DNA of 64,000 nt. Origin: Clostridiales bacterium. Its GTDB lineage: Bacteria > Acidobacteriota > Aminicenantia > Aminicenantales > UBA8522. The notes beneath the pieces are model-generated. The model had not been told where the DNA came from. It saw only the letters and a list, made by a program, of their open reading frames with translations, and did no database searches. Below, one piece after another: positions 39,311-47,716 of this stretch. Within the stretch, counting starts at the first letter, position 1; the number at the start of each line of letters is the position of its first letter. The stretch lies in contig JARYMI010000017.1 in NCBI GenBank assembly GCA_029907205.1, forward strand, positions 1 through 64,000. Reading direction: 5' to 3'. The position numbers and the translations under genes were made by a program.

Positions 39311-39380
39311 GTCCGCCGGGGCAAACCGCAACAGGGCCCGTCGGGGAATTCTGTCAATTCGGGCTAATCTGAGGGCGGAC
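39311..39380. other. Small structured intergenic patch
   Basis: Seventy bases upstream of the M28 gene pair as an outer stem GTCCGCC (39311-39317) with GGCGGAC (39374-39380) and an inner hairpin GCCCG (39336-39340) and AATT closed by AATTCGGGC (39356-39364). No gene or T-tract is seen. It resembles the other GC-rich elements in design but not in sequence. Confidence 0.35.
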
Positions 39381-39449
39381 GACTTCCTTCTTGTTCATGC
39401 CCTCGCTGTTCATAGCCGACCTGGGCAGGAAGTGCTGTTCTTGAAATAA

Positions 39450-40292
39450 TTACAGGCGGACCGAGACGCCGCCCCGGAGCAAGAATCCGTTCCATATTCC
39501 TGCGTCGAGCAGGAGATGAATGTTCTGGGAAAACTTGGCTTTCAGGCCCAGGCTCAATTGGATAAAGGGTATAAACCCGGGCAGGAAAAAGTCTTCACCC
39601 TCTTCCTCAAGTTCCACTTTCAACTCTTTTAGAGTTTTACCTATGGAATCCTTGTAATGTTCTGGCAATCGACCGGGAAGGATGAGGTCGCCGGAGTAAG
39701 AATAGGTCACCCGAGCCTCTTCGAGCGCTGTCCCGGTCGCCGCTCCCAGCCCAAAAGTGATATACGGATGGACAATCGACGAAGGAATGATATCCCAACG
39801 GAGGCTCACGTGGAACGACAGGGGTTTGATCAGGAATTCCCCGGCCGAAGACGCGGCAAAATGCCCCTTCTCTCCAGAGATGGCATCGCGGAGGCTCAGC
39901 GAAGCGCTTATCTCGGGCACAGCGACTTTCATGCTCGTCTTCTCGACCGACAGCCCCAGGCTGAAGGAGCCGTTAGACCCCCCGGGATACCACCTGATTT
40001 CAAACCCGAAGTTATCCCCGCTCGAGTCAAAGGCAACCTTCTGGTCATAAGCCACCTCTTCAAGGTTGGGGTAGTCCGCCTGGATATCCTCAAGGATGCT
40101 TCCCTTTAAGTCTGTCTTTAAGGCATTGCTGATGCCTTCCTCGATGAACGACCGCAAGAGGTTGATGCTCCATCTCGAGTAGTGGAACCCGAACTCAAAA
40201 TGCCCTTGAGCACCTGCGGGGGGAGCCTGCGCTGCCAAAACAAAACAGAAGATGATGACAAACAATACGGGAGATTTTCTTTTCATCTTCAT
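39450..40292 (-). CDS. Exported protein, probable outer membrane beta-barrel
   Basis: A 280-residue protein with a signal peptide (about 1-28, ending AQAPPAGAQ). The mature part has alternating hydrophobic/polar strands ending in aromatic residues (HFEFGFHYSRWSINLL, FGFEIRWYPGG, SFSLGLSVEK, PYITFGLGAATG, LRGGVSVRL), typical of small outer membrane barrels; the final strand reaches the C-terminus. I do not recognise a family. It is a single gene, divergent from the cyclophilin gene. Confidence 0.7.
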   Translation of the reverse strand: MKMKRKSPVLFVIIFCFVLAAQAPPAGAQGHFEFGFHYSRWSINLLRSFIEEGISNALKTDLKGSILEDIQADYPNLEEVAYDQKVAFDSSGDNFGFEIRWYPGGSNGSFSLGLSVEKTSMKVAVPEISASLSLRDAISGEKGHFAASSAGEFLIKPLSFHVSLRWDIIPSSIVHPYITFGLGAATGTALEEARVTYSYSGDLILPGRLPEHYKDSIGKTLKELKVELEEEGEDFFLPGFIPFIQLSLGLKAKFSQNIHLLLDAGIWNGFLLRGGVSVRL

Positions 40293-40387
40293 ACCCCAGA
40301 CAAAATTCTTCGGGATAATCTATCAGAGATCGCTGTGGAATCCAATACTATTAGTCGGGGCAAGCTAATGATTTTGTGATGATTTTG

Positions 40388-40416
40388 TTGAATCGAGCCC
40401 CGATTTCTGATATTTT
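40388..40416 (+). promoter_or_regulatory. Predicted promoter of the cyclophilin gene
   Basis: TTGAAT (40388-40393), 17 bp, TATTTT (40411-40416), 30 bp before the ATG. A 7-bp inverted repeat TCGGGGC/GCCCCGA (40355-40361, 40397-40403) reaches into the spacer and might be an operator. Confidence 0.55.
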
Positions 40417-40446
40417 TTGTTTTTTTAAACTCACGCGGAGGTCAAA

Positions 40447-41028
40447 ATGGCAAGAATTTTCTTTATTCTACTGCTAACAGGGCTGTTCTTGGTGTTTGCC
40501 GGCACGCAAACAGCTTCGGCGGCCAACCCGAAAGTCCTGATGAAAACCAGCAAGGGCGACATTACCATCGAGCTCAACGAGGACAAAGCTCCCGTCACTG
40601 TCCGGAATTTCCTTTCCTATGTGGATGAAAAATTCTATGATGGAACCATCTTCCACCGTGTCATCAAAGGGTTTATGATCCAGGGCGGCGGCCTTACGGC
40701 CGACTTTAAGGAAAAGCCTTCCAAGCCGCCGATCCAGAACGAGGCAGCCAACGGCCTTAAGAACGAAAGAGGGACAATCGCCATGGCGAGAACCCCCGAG
40801 ATCAACAGCGCCACGTGCCAGTTTTTCATCAACCATGTCGATAACGCTTTCCTCAACCACCGGGATAACACAGCTCAAGGGTTCGGGTATGCGGTTTTCG
40901 GCAGGGTTACCTCCGGGATGGAAGTCGTTGACACAATCGCCAATGTGCGCACGGGGACGATCAAAGGGTACGCCGACGCTCCCCAGGAGACGATCACGAT
41001 TATTTCGGTCCAGCGAATAAAAAATTGA
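40447..41028 (+). CDS. Exported cyclophilin-type peptidyl-prolyl isomerase
   Basis: A 193-residue protein with a signal peptide (about 1-25, ending TASA) and a GGAGGT ribosome site. The catalytic domain shows YDGTIFHRVIKGFMIQGGG (active-site His, Arg and Gln), MARTPEINSATCQFFINHVDN and NHRDNTAQGFGYAVFGRVTSGMEVV. The signal peptide points to periplasmic folding of proline-containing proteins such as outer membrane proteins. It has its own promoter, and a hairpin follows the gene. Confidence 0.92.
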   Translation: MARIFFILLLTGLFLVFAGTQTASAANPKVLMKTSKGDITIELNEDKAPVTVRNFLSYVDEKFYDGTIFHRVIKGFMIQGGGLTADFKEKPSKPPIQNEAANGLKNERGTIAMARTPEINSATCQFFINHVDNAFLNHRDNTAQGFGYAVFGRVTSGMEVVDTIANVRTGTIKGYADAPQETITIISVQRIKN

Positions 41029-41051
41029 AAAATTGAATGAGTAATCTCAAC

Positions 41052-41075
41052 AGGATGGAAGAGTCATTCCATCCT
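41052..41075 (+). terminator. Hairpin after the cyclophilin gene, possible weak terminator
   Basis: A 9-bp perfect stem AGGATGGAA/TTCCATCCT with a 6-base loop starts 24 bp after the stop. It has no following T-run, so it fits RNA protection or a weak terminator better than a classical intrinsic one. Confidence 0.4.
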
Positions 41076-41134
41076 CTGGCCGCTGTCCTGGAAATCAGCC
41101 CCGGAAAGGGGTTTAAAAGCGCTGCTATGAGACA

Positions 41135-42421
41135 ATGAAGGCGGCTAACGTTCAGATCAAAATTCGTAGAAAAAAGAAAAAAAGGCTTTTTCTTCTGGCC
41201 TTCTGCCTGCTGGCCCTGGCTGTATTGATATTTTTCCCGGTCGAGCTTGTCCTAAAGAAAAAAGGAGAGCCCGAGGGAGTCGAGGTAGCTCCAGCCATCA
41301 AGGCTGACGTGCCCCATCTTGTTGAGTACAAAGAACATCTCCGCGCCGGAAACACGATCAGCGAGGTGATTTCCAACTACGGATTCACACCAGGGGAGAT
41401 TCACACCCTGTATGAACAGACAAAGCCTGTCTACGACCTGCGTTTCATCAGGGCCGGCAGGGAATTCCGGCTCTTTGCGTCGCCAGAGGGCAAAATTGTC
41501 CGGCTTGAGTATGATATCGACGACACGCGCTATCTTTCTATTCAAAGGAGCGGGGAAAAATTCTCGGCGGCGGTGGCAACTCATCCTGTCCAGACAGAAG
41601 TGAACTATCTCTGCGGCGTCATCGAGGACAATCCCATCTTGACGTTCAACGAACTGGGCGAGGCCGACGCTCTGGGTTTGGCGTTTTCCGACCTTTTTGC
41701 CTGGGATATCGATTTCTACGTGGACCTTCGCCAGGGCGACACCTTCAAAGTCATCTTGGAGAAGATATATCTCAAGGGGAAATTCGTGGGCTACGGAAAT
41801 ATTGTAGCTGCTGAGCTCGTCAATCGGGGAAAGGTATTCCAGGCATACCGTTTTGTTCGGCCGGACACGCAGAAACCTGGCTATTACGACGCGGAAGGCA
41901 AGTCGCTCAAGAAAGAATTCATCAAATCTCCGATCAAATGGGCCCGCATCACCTCACGATTTAGCCAGCGCCGTCTCCATCCCATCCATCAGGTTTACCG
42001 AGCTCACTTCGGAGTGGATTATGCCGCGCCGGTGGGAACGCCGGTCCAGGCGACGGCCGACGGGACGGTCATCCATGTCGGTTTTAACGGAGCCTCGGGG
42101 CGGATGGTCAGAATCCGCCACAAGAACGCTTACGAAACTATGTATCTTCATCTAAGGGGCTATGGGCCGGGGATCAAGGTCGGCGCCAGGGTCAAAAGCG
42201 GAGACATCGTGGGATATGTCGGCTCATCGGGAGAAGCTACCGGGCCCCACCTGGATTACCGGATAAAGCTAAAGGGAAGATACATCAACCCGCTGAGTTG
42301 GAAATTTGAACCGGTCGAGCCCCTCAAGGAAGAACTTGTGGATGATTTCAAAAGGCATATCGAACCTTGCCGCGTCCTCTTAGAGAATCCCCTTCTCCTT
42401 ATTAGCCCGGGCGTGCTCTAA
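41135..42421 (+). CDS. M23 family metallopeptidase with N-terminal membrane anchor
   Basis: A 428-residue protein. A basic N-terminus precedes one membrane segment (about 17-35), so it faces the periplasm. Residues about 60-110 form an OapA/LysM-like module (LRAGNTISEVISNYGFTPGEI). The C-terminal peptidase domain has the zinc residues in HFGVDYAAPVGTPV (HxxxD) and HLDYRIKLKG (HxDYR-type). M23 enzymes cut peptidoglycan cross-bridges or activate amidases during growth and division. The next gene is convergent and 16 bp away. Confidence 0.9.
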   Translation: MKAANVQIKIRRKKKKRLFLLAFCLLALAVLIFFPVELVLKKKGEPEGVEVAPAIKADVPHLVEYKEHLRAGNTISEVISNYGFTPGEIHTLYEQTKPVYDLRFIRAGREFRLFASPEGKIVRLEYDIDDTRYLSIQRSGEKFSAAVATHPVQTEVNYLCGVIEDNPILTFNELGEADALGLAFSDLFAWDIDFYVDLRQGDTFKVILEKIYLKGKFVGYGNIVAAELVNRGKVFQAYRFVRPDTQKPGYYDAEGKSLKKEFIKSPIKWARITSRFSQRRLHPIHQVYRAHFGVDYAAPVGTPVQATADGTVIHVGFNGASGRMVRIRHKNAYETMYLHLRGYGPGIKVGARVKSGDIVGYVGSSGEATGPHLDYRIKLKGRYINPLSWKFEPVEPLKEELVDDFKRHIEPCRVLLENPLLLISPGVL

Positions 42422-42437
42422 AAAAGGGCTTCCGGTC

Positions 42438-44399
42438 TTAATTTTTTTCCTTGTGTCCGCCTTCGCGGGAGCCGCCAGAGTGAGTAGGACCGGATGATGC
42501 AGCCGAGGCTGTGCTGCCTCCGCTCGAGGATGTCCCGCTTGATTCTCCGCTTCCGCCTTGGCCGCCCCAGGATCCTCTGCCCACGCTGTCTCCGGAAAGC
42601 CTGACCCTCGGCCCCATCGTGTTCGATGAGAGACCGAGCTCTGGACAGGTTACGGCATTTGCGCGACTGGAATAGGAGACTTTCACTCCCAGAGTCTGTG
42701 CTGTGCGGACATCGGGATTCCAATCCCTGAAGCGCACCGAATCTGATCCTGGAAATGACGCTCCCGCCGTTTCCGGGCGAGCCGTGGTCTTCGGGTCTCG
42801 ATAGAAACCTTCAAAAGAGGGTTTTGATTTCCTGCTCTCAGAATGATCAGGTAAGGACAAGACTCGTGCCCGGAGCTCGGATGCAGCCCGGCCTGACTGG
42901 AGAGCCCTCAAAGCCTCCGAGAACACAGAGTGGGGGTTGCGCCGGATACTATCTTTTGGAGAAGAGGGTTCGGCCTCAGGTCCGCGAAAAAACTTTTCAA
43001 CGCCGACAACCTTCTCTTGCATCCGAGGCGAGGCCAGGTCACCTTTCTTGATCATCGCAGCTTGGCGCGGAATCTCCCTCAGCGAAGCCAAAACATTCTC
43101 ATTCCCTCTCTCCAAGGCAGCAATCGTCGCCTGATAAGACTTCTTGAGATCCTTCGGCAGAGGAAGTGTCGTTGTTTCTTTTTTCTTCAACTGGCTTTTA
43201 CGGATGGAACGGACAACTTGTCCGGAGAAAGTTTCACTCGGAACAGCATAGGAAGTCAACCAGGAGTAGGGAGGGCTTCCATAGCCGGCCAAATGCATAG
43301 ACGGCACCCAATACCAATCAAACAGAGACCATGGCCGCCATAAGTAATAGCCGGAATAGAAATCCCAGACGGCCCAGGCAGGGGCAAAGAGCGAGCCGGG
43401 AAGCCAGAGCCAGCCCTTCTTGGCATCCCACATCCAGATGCCGAGGTGATACGGAACCCAGCCCCAAGGCTCTTCGGGAATCCAGAAAAGCTGACCTCGG
43501 TAAACACTCCAGCGGCCATAGAACAGCGGTTGCCAGGTTCCCCAAGGATAGTAATCATTGTAATAGGGCCTCCAGACATAGCCGTAAAGGGAATGCCAGA
43601 TCCATTCGCCGTAACGATTGCCGAATTTTTGAGCGAAATAGAAGACAGCCGGGGGTAGCTTTTGAAGCGGCTCGGGGAGAAAGCTTCCTTCGTGAAGGGC
43701 CAGGAAATTTTTATTGATGGAAACATTCCATGAAATAAAATCAGAGCTCTCGACAAAGGCGGCGCCTTCTGCCTGATCATCCGCTGAAACGATGTATCTT
43801 TCTCTCCTGTTGATTTTTACCTGAGAGATGAGGGATTGATCCGGACCAAAAAGAAGACGCGCCGTGCCCGTCTCGACCTGGACATCAGTCTCACCCTCTG
43901 ACGTCAGCTTGATAACAGCAACGGAATTGTGGTCGAGCTTGACGGCGGCATGAGGAGTCATGACCTGGAAAATCTCCTTCGAATCATATCTTTTGTGCAT
44001 GATATAGACTTGACCCTTAGCCAAAAGGAGGTTTGAAATTTTTTTGCCCGAGCTCAAGCTTTGAGCCAGGATGGTTTCGATCTTCAACTCGGTGGCGAAA
44101 TCCAGCCTGACAATTGTGCCGTTATCAAACTGAATCTCACACCTCCTCGTGTCTGAGGTCTGGATGATGTCTCCGGGCCCGAGAGGAAGGTTGAGGATCG
44201 CGACTTCAGGAAGGGTTTGTCCCTCTCTGTAAACAACAGGATCATTGCCGTCGTTCTTGATTTCCACGTAGCTGATGTGACCAAAATAAAAGTCCTTCGT
44301 CCCGTTTGCCATCTTGTATTTGGCCAGGGCCGGCTGAACGCAAAGAACCCCGATCGCAAGGGCAATCGAGATCATGACCTGTGTGCCTTTTTGCTTCAT
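42438..44399 (-). CDS. FecR-domain protein with aromatic-rich middle and Gly/Ser tail
   Basis: A 653-residue exported protein (signal peptide about 1-26). Residues about 80-180 form a FecR-like domain (RRCEIQFDNGTIVRLDFATEL, VMTPHAAVKLDHNSVAVI). Next is a remarkable Trp/Tyr-rich run of about 120 residues with repeated short W-x-P and YxYW patterns (YGYVWRPYYNDYYPWGTW, PYHLGIWMWDAKKGWLWLP), as in DUF6600-type proteins. The C-terminal 200 residues are polar and low in order, ending in a Gly/Ser-rich tail. FecR domains can be envelope sensors, but no sigma or anti-sigma partner is nearby, so this is more likely a surface structural protein. Confidence 0.8.
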   Translation of the reverse strand: MKQKGTQVMISIALAIGVLCVQPALAKYKMANGTKDFYFGHISYVEIKNDGNDPVVYREGQTLPEVAILNLPLGPGDIIQTSDTRRCEIQFDNGTIVRLDFATELKIETILAQSLSSGKKISNLLLAKGQVYIMHKRYDSKEIFQVMTPHAAVKLDHNSVAVIKLTSEGETDVQVETGTARLLFGPDQSLISQVKINRRERYIVSADDQAEGAAFVESSDFISWNVSINKNFLALHEGSFLPEPLQKLPPAVFYFAQKFGNRYGEWIWHSLYGYVWRPYYNDYYPWGTWQPLFYGRWSVYRGQLFWIPEEPWGWVPYHLGIWMWDAKKGWLWLPGSLFAPAWAVWDFYSGYYLWRPWSLFDWYWVPSMHLAGYGSPPYSWLTSYAVPSETFSGQVVRSIRKSQLKKKETTTLPLPKDLKKSYQATIAALERGNENVLASLREIPRQAAMIKKGDLASPRMQEKVVGVEKFFRGPEAEPSSPKDSIRRNPHSVFSEALRALQSGRAASELRARVLSLPDHSESRKSKPSFEGFYRDPKTTARPETAGASFPGSDSVRFRDWNPDVRTAQTLGVKVSYSSRANAVTCPELGLSSNTMGPRVRLSGDSVGRGSWGGQGGSGESSGTSSSGGSTASAASSGPTHSGGSREGGHKEKN

Positions 44400-44872
44400 G
44401 GCTTGCCTCCTTTTTCCAGGTCTATTACATTTCTAATAATTGCAACTTCCGTGCCAATCGAAGACTGGCCGCCGAGCCATAGGCCGCTTCGGTTTTCGTC
44501 CTTATTCGGGGACACCTGCGGCCTTTGCAGGGGACAGTCCTTGGTGAGGGCCGCCCCCATCTTGAAAGCCTCTCCAAATCCGTGAACATTGCCGTCGGGA
44601 TTTGAGCATGGAGGAGCGACTTCGAAGGTTTAGCCTTTCGGGGGCGTTTTTCGAGGGAAACCGGCCTGGCGGTCGCGAGGACTGTCTGAGCTCGCTCGGA
44701 ATAAAGGGAAATGCCCCGGACGGTCAAGAGCAGTGTCAGATGGGATCGATTGACGTGCGAGTTCCGCAGTGCCGAGAAAAGCGGCTCTGAAACGGCGTGA
44801 AAAACCTGAGTGGAGCGACGAGATGCTCAGGTCCCGACAGATTCATTTAATGATCACAAAAAAGGAGATGCT
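44400..44872. other. Long non-coding stretch with REP-like palindromes
   Basis: No credible gene in this 470-bp stretch on either strand. It contains tandem GGGGAC motifs around a CCTGC/GCAGG stem (about 44508-44543, GGGGACACCTGC then GCAGGGGACAGTCC) and several GC-rich purine blocks. The left end includes the leader and AAGGAGG ribosome site of the FecR-domain gene. It may be decayed or repetitive sequence. Confidence 0.4.
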
Positions 44873-44891
44873 AACCTTCTTCTTGTTAAGG

Positions 44892-44921
44892 TTGACAAGG
44901 GAAGCGCTGAATCACTAAAAT
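44892..44921 (+). promoter_or_regulatory. Predicted promoter of the FBP aldolase/phosphatase operon
   Basis: Perfect TTGACA (44892-44897), 18 bp, TAAAAT (44916-44921), 39 bp before ATG. A 6-bp inverted repeat AACCTT/AAGGTT (44873-44878, 44888-44893) overlaps the -35 and could be an operator. Confidence 0.7.
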
Positions 44922-44959
44922 GAATTCGCTCGCCTAACAAAAATCATTAAGGAGGAAAG

Positions 44960-46060
44960 ATGAAAATCACTCTCAGTGTTCTCAAGGCCGATATCGGCAG
45001 CATCGGCGGTCACATCAAACCGAGCCAGGCTCTTGTTGATGAAGTCAGAAATTTCGTCAGCCAGAACGGCAAGAATCTCATCATTGATTATTACATTAGC
45101 TCCACAGGGGACGATATCGCCATCCTCTGCACTCATGAGCGTGGCGTCCTGGATGAAAAAATCCACAAGTTGGCCTGGGACGCTTTCTTGGCCGGGACCG
45201 CGGTGGCGAAAAAGCAGGGACTTTACGGCGCCGGCCAGGATCTGCTGAAGGATTCATTCAGCGGCAACATCAAAGGAATGGGGCCGGCCGTGGCTGAAAT
45301 GGAGTTTGAGGAAAGACCGAACGAACCGTTTATTTTCTTCGCCGCCGATAAAACCGACCCGGGCGCTTACAACCTGCCTTTCTACCTTGCCTTCGCCGAC
45401 CCGATGTACTGCGCTGGCCTTCTTCTCAGCCCCAAGATGAGCGAGGGTTTCACTTTCCGGATCATCGACGTCAGTTACACCGAAAAAGATAAAGTCATCG
45501 AACTCCGTGCACCCGAAGAAACCTACGACATCGCCACTCTCCTCAGGGACAACGAGAAGTATGTCATCGAGAGCATTTTCTCCCGCAACACGGGAAACCA
45601 GGCCGCAGCCATCTCCACGACCCGCCTGCACAACATCGCTGGAAAGTACACCGGCAAGGATGACCCAGTTGCCCTCGTCCGCGTCCAGGGAGAGTTCCCG
45701 GCGACCGGAGAGGTCCTGGCTCCTTTCGAGATCGGGCATTACGTGGCGGGGTTTATGCGGGGCAGCCACATCGGACCGCTGATGCCCTGCAAGCTCAACG
45801 CCACGATCTCTTATTTCGACGGACCGCCTGTCCTGACCGGCGCAGCCTTCAGCGTCAAGGAAGGAAAGTTGACCGAGCCGGCGGATGTGTTCGACCACCC
45901 CTTCTGGGATACCGTCAGGTCAGAGGTTGCCGCCAAGGCAATGGCCATCCGGCGCCAGGGATTCTCCGGAGCGGCCATGCTTCCTTTCAGCGAGCTCGAA
46001 TACGGCGGTGTCGTCGAAAAACTGGCCAAGCTGGAGAAAAAGTTCAAGCTGCGCGATTAG
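44960..46060 (+). CDS. fbp: Fructose-1,6-bisphosphate aldolase/phosphatase (class V, archaeal type)
   Basis: A 366-residue enzyme with an AAGGAGG ribosome site. The N-terminus [18 protein letters not shown] supplies metal-binding Asp and His, and [30 protein letters not shown] and the C-terminal YGG motif (SELEYGG) mark the family. The bifunctional enzyme condenses triose phosphates and dephosphorylates the product in a single active site, driving gluconeogenesis one way. It is known from archaea and from some deep-branching bacteria. It starts a run with Nudix, ferritin-like and DUF2007 genes. Confidence 0.93.
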   Translation: MKITLSVLKADIGSIGGHIKPSQALVDEVRNFVSQNGKNLIIDYYISSTGDDIAILCTHERGVLDEKIHKLAWDAFLAGTAVAKKQGLYGAGQDLLKDSFSGNIKGMGPAVAEMEFEERPNEPFIFFAADKTDPGAYNLPFYLAFADPMYCAGLLLSPKMSEGFTFRIIDVSYTEKDKVIELRAPEETYDIATLLRDNEKYVIESIFSRNTGNQAAAISTTRLHNIAGKYTGKDDPVALVRVQGEFPATGEVLAPFEIGHYVAGFMRGSHIGPLMPCKLNATISYFDGPPVLTGAAFSVKEGKLTEPADVFDHPFWDTVRSEVAAKAMAIRRQGFSGAAMLPFSELEYGGVVEKLAKLEKKFKLRD

Positions 46061-46071
46061 GGTCTCGAACC

Positions 46072-46488
46072 ATGGGCAAACGCCGCATCCCGTTTCCGAC
46101 AGTGGACATCATCATCGAAGTGACCCGGGCTGACGGAAAACCGGGCATCATCCTGATAAAGAGGAAAAACCCTCCCCTCGGCTGGGCTCTTCCGGGAGGG
46201 TTTGTCGATTACGGCGAATCGTGCGAGGAGGCTGCTCGTCGTGAGGCCAGAGAGGAGACGTCACTCGAAATTGAAAGCCTCAGCCAGTTTCATACGTATT
46301 CTGACCCCGGCCGAGACCCGCGTTCTCATACGATTTCGACCGTCTTCACAGCCAAGGCCTGCGGCATCCCCAAGGCTCGGGATGATGCTCAAGAGGTCGG
46401 CATTTTCACCCGGGATGACCTGCCTCAGCCCCTTGCTTTTGACCATGAGAAAATTCTCGCCGATTATTTCAAGGACAAAAAAACCTGA
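46072..46488 (+). CDS. Nudix hydrolase, probable ADP-ribose or nucleotide pyrophosphatase
   Basis: A 138-residue protein with a complete Nudix box ([22 protein letters not shown]), whose glutamates bind the catalytic metal. The surrounding sequence ([42 protein letters not shown]) fits small ADP-ribose or nucleotide-sugar pyrophosphatases, but the substrate is not fixed by sequence. It follows the FBP aldolase/phosphatase by 11 bp. Confidence 0.85.
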   Translation: MGKRRIPFPTVDIIIEVTRADGKPGIILIKRKNPPLGWALPGGFVDYGESCEEAARREAREETSLEIESLSQFHTYSDPGRDPRSHTISTVFTAKACGIPKARDDAQEVGIFTRDDLPQPLAFDHEKILADYFKDKKT

Positions 46489-46511
46489 AATATTTTGACA
46501 AGGAGGAAAAA

Positions 46512-46817
46512 ATGGGTGGCGGTCCGTATCACGAACCTTTCGAAAAGCTGTCTAAAGAAACGAGAGAGTTGCACCGCGCCATCAATTCTCTGATTGAAGA
46601 GCTGGAGGCCATCAATTGGTACCAGCAACGAGTTGACAGCAGCGAGGACGATGAGCTCAGAGACATCCTGGCGCACAATCGGGATGAGGAGAAGGAACAC
46701 GCGGCCATGATCTTGGAATGGATCAGGAGAAACGACGAAGCCATGGCCGAAGAGCTCAAAACGTACCTCTTTGCCTCCGGCAAGATCACAGACGTCGAAG
46801 AAAAGAAGACAGGATAG
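46512..46817 (+). CDS. Encapsulated-ferritin-like protein (EncFtn family) without cargo tail
   Basis: A 101-residue two-helix protein with a strong AAGGAGG site. The sequence EELEAINWYQQRVD and ILAHNRDEEKEHAAMILEWIRR matches the encapsulated ferritin family; by alignment from memory E30, E60 and H63 are the ferroxidase residues. EncFtn forms annular decamers that oxidise iron inside encapsulin shells. Known members continue past ITxxE into a linker and an encapsulin-targeting peptide; this one stops there (ITDVEEKKTG). No encapsulin gene is in the window. Confidence 0.85.
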   Translation: MGGGPYHEPFEKLSKETRELHRAINSLIEELEAINWYQQRVDSSEDDELRDILAHNRDEEKEHAAMILEWIRRNDEAMAEELKTYLFASGKITDVEEKKTG

Positions 46818-46828
46818 GGCCTGCGGAA

Positions 46829-47101
46829 ATGGAGGAAGAAAAAGACAAGAGACCAGATAAAGATATGAAGCTTAAAGAGCTTGGCAAAGTCTGGGGTCCG
46901 GCTGAAGCCGAGGTCATCAAGAGCTTCCTGGAAAGCCACGGGATTTCTTGCATCTTTCGGGGGCTGGTTGTCCAGTCCATCCACCCGTTTTCCACCAACG
47001 GGCTGGGAGAGATCAAAATTTTTGTCTCGGGAAACAACTATGCCGAAGCGAAAAAGCTCTTAGAAGAAATATCTCCAGTCGAAGAGGCCGATGAGGATTA
47101 G
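46829..47101 (+). CDS. DUF2007 domain protein
   Basis: A 90-residue acidic protein starting at ATG 46829, 11 bp after the ferritin-like gene. The core KVWGPAEAEVIKSFLESHGISCIFRG and GEIKIFVSGNNYAEAKKLLEEI is the DUF2007 (putative signal-transducing) fold, which resembles the ACT/GlnB-like small domains. The function is unknown. It is the last gene of the FBP operon. Confidence 0.75.
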   Translation: MEEEKDKRPDKDMKLKELGKVWGPAEAEVIKSFLESHGISCIFRGLVVQSIHPFSTNGLGEIKIFVSGNNYAEAKKLLEEISPVEEADED

Positions 47102-47191
47102 CTTCAGGGCCCATTTTATAGAGTCCCTTTATTCATTCCCTCACTATATTTAGTTAATCAATAATTATTAGTATTTTTTTCATTTTTTTGC

Positions 47192-47220
47192 TTGACATTT
47201 AAAAATTTCTCTCCTATATT
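47192..47220 (+). promoter_or_regulatory. Predicted promoter of the dcw cluster
   Basis: Perfect TTGACA (47192-47197), 17 bp, TATATT (47215-47220), the strongest promoter in the region, upstream of mraZ. The preceding 90 bp are AT-rich, possibly an UP element. Confidence 0.8.
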
Positions 47221-47226
47221 TACGGC

Positions 47227-47254
47227 AAATGGGACGAAATGGGATAAAATGGGA
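47227..47254 (+). promoter_or_regulatory. MraZ operator: three AAATGGGA repeats at 10-bp period
   Basis: The octamer AAATGGGA occurs exactly at 47227-47234, 47237-47244 and 47247-47254. MraZ proteins are known to bind TGGGN direct repeats spaced by 5 bp near the mraZ promoter, so this fits autoregulation. The array starts at the predicted transcription start and its last copy contains the mraZ start codon. Confidence 0.8.
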
Positions 47255-47716
47255 AACTTATTGATAGGTAGTTACACAGCGAAAATTGACAAGGCCGGCC
47301 GGGTCAAGATTCCGGAAAAATTCAGGGCCGCTATTGAAGACGACTACGGCAAGGACGTCTTCATCACCTCCCTCACCGACGAAGCCGTCCAGATCTACCC
47401 GCTTCCTGTGTGGGAAGAGCTCACCGGTGTTGCCAAGCAGGGAGCTCTCCATCTTCGGCCCGATGTGAGAAATTTCCTCCTCCGCGTCAACCGCCGAGGC
47501 ACCAGGCACGAAATTGACTCTAAAGGCCGCGTCCTGATCAACACGCAGTTGCGCGGAACGGCCTTGCTCGCTGATGAGGTCGAAGTTATCGGCCTCAACA
47601 ATCACCTGGAAGTCTGGAACAAAGAGAGGCTGGATGAAAAGCTCGAGAAGAGACCGTTGACCGATGAAGATTTTGAAACGATCGCCGGTCTCATTCCCCG
47701 CGGAAAATCGGAATGA
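47249..47716 (+). CDS. mraZ: Division and cell wall cluster repressor MraZ
   Basis: A 155-residue protein starting at ATG 47249; the frame is open upstream but only from here does the family start MGNLLIGSYTAKIDKAGRVKIP appear. Two SpoVT/AbrB-like halves carry the DKAGR and DSKGR DNA-binding motifs. MraZ forms rings that bind TGGG repeats and repress the dcw operon; three such repeats overlap its own start. No Shine-Dalgarno site is present in the short leader. It overlaps rsmH by 4 bp. Confidence 0.93.
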   Translation: MGNLLIGSYTAKIDKAGRVKIPEKFRAAIEDDYGKDVFITSLTDEAVQIYPLPVWEELTGVAKQGALHLRPDVRNFLLRVNRRGTRHEIDSKGRVLINTQLRGTALLADEVEVIGLNNHLEVWNKERLDEKLEKRPLTDEDFETIAGLIPRGKSE

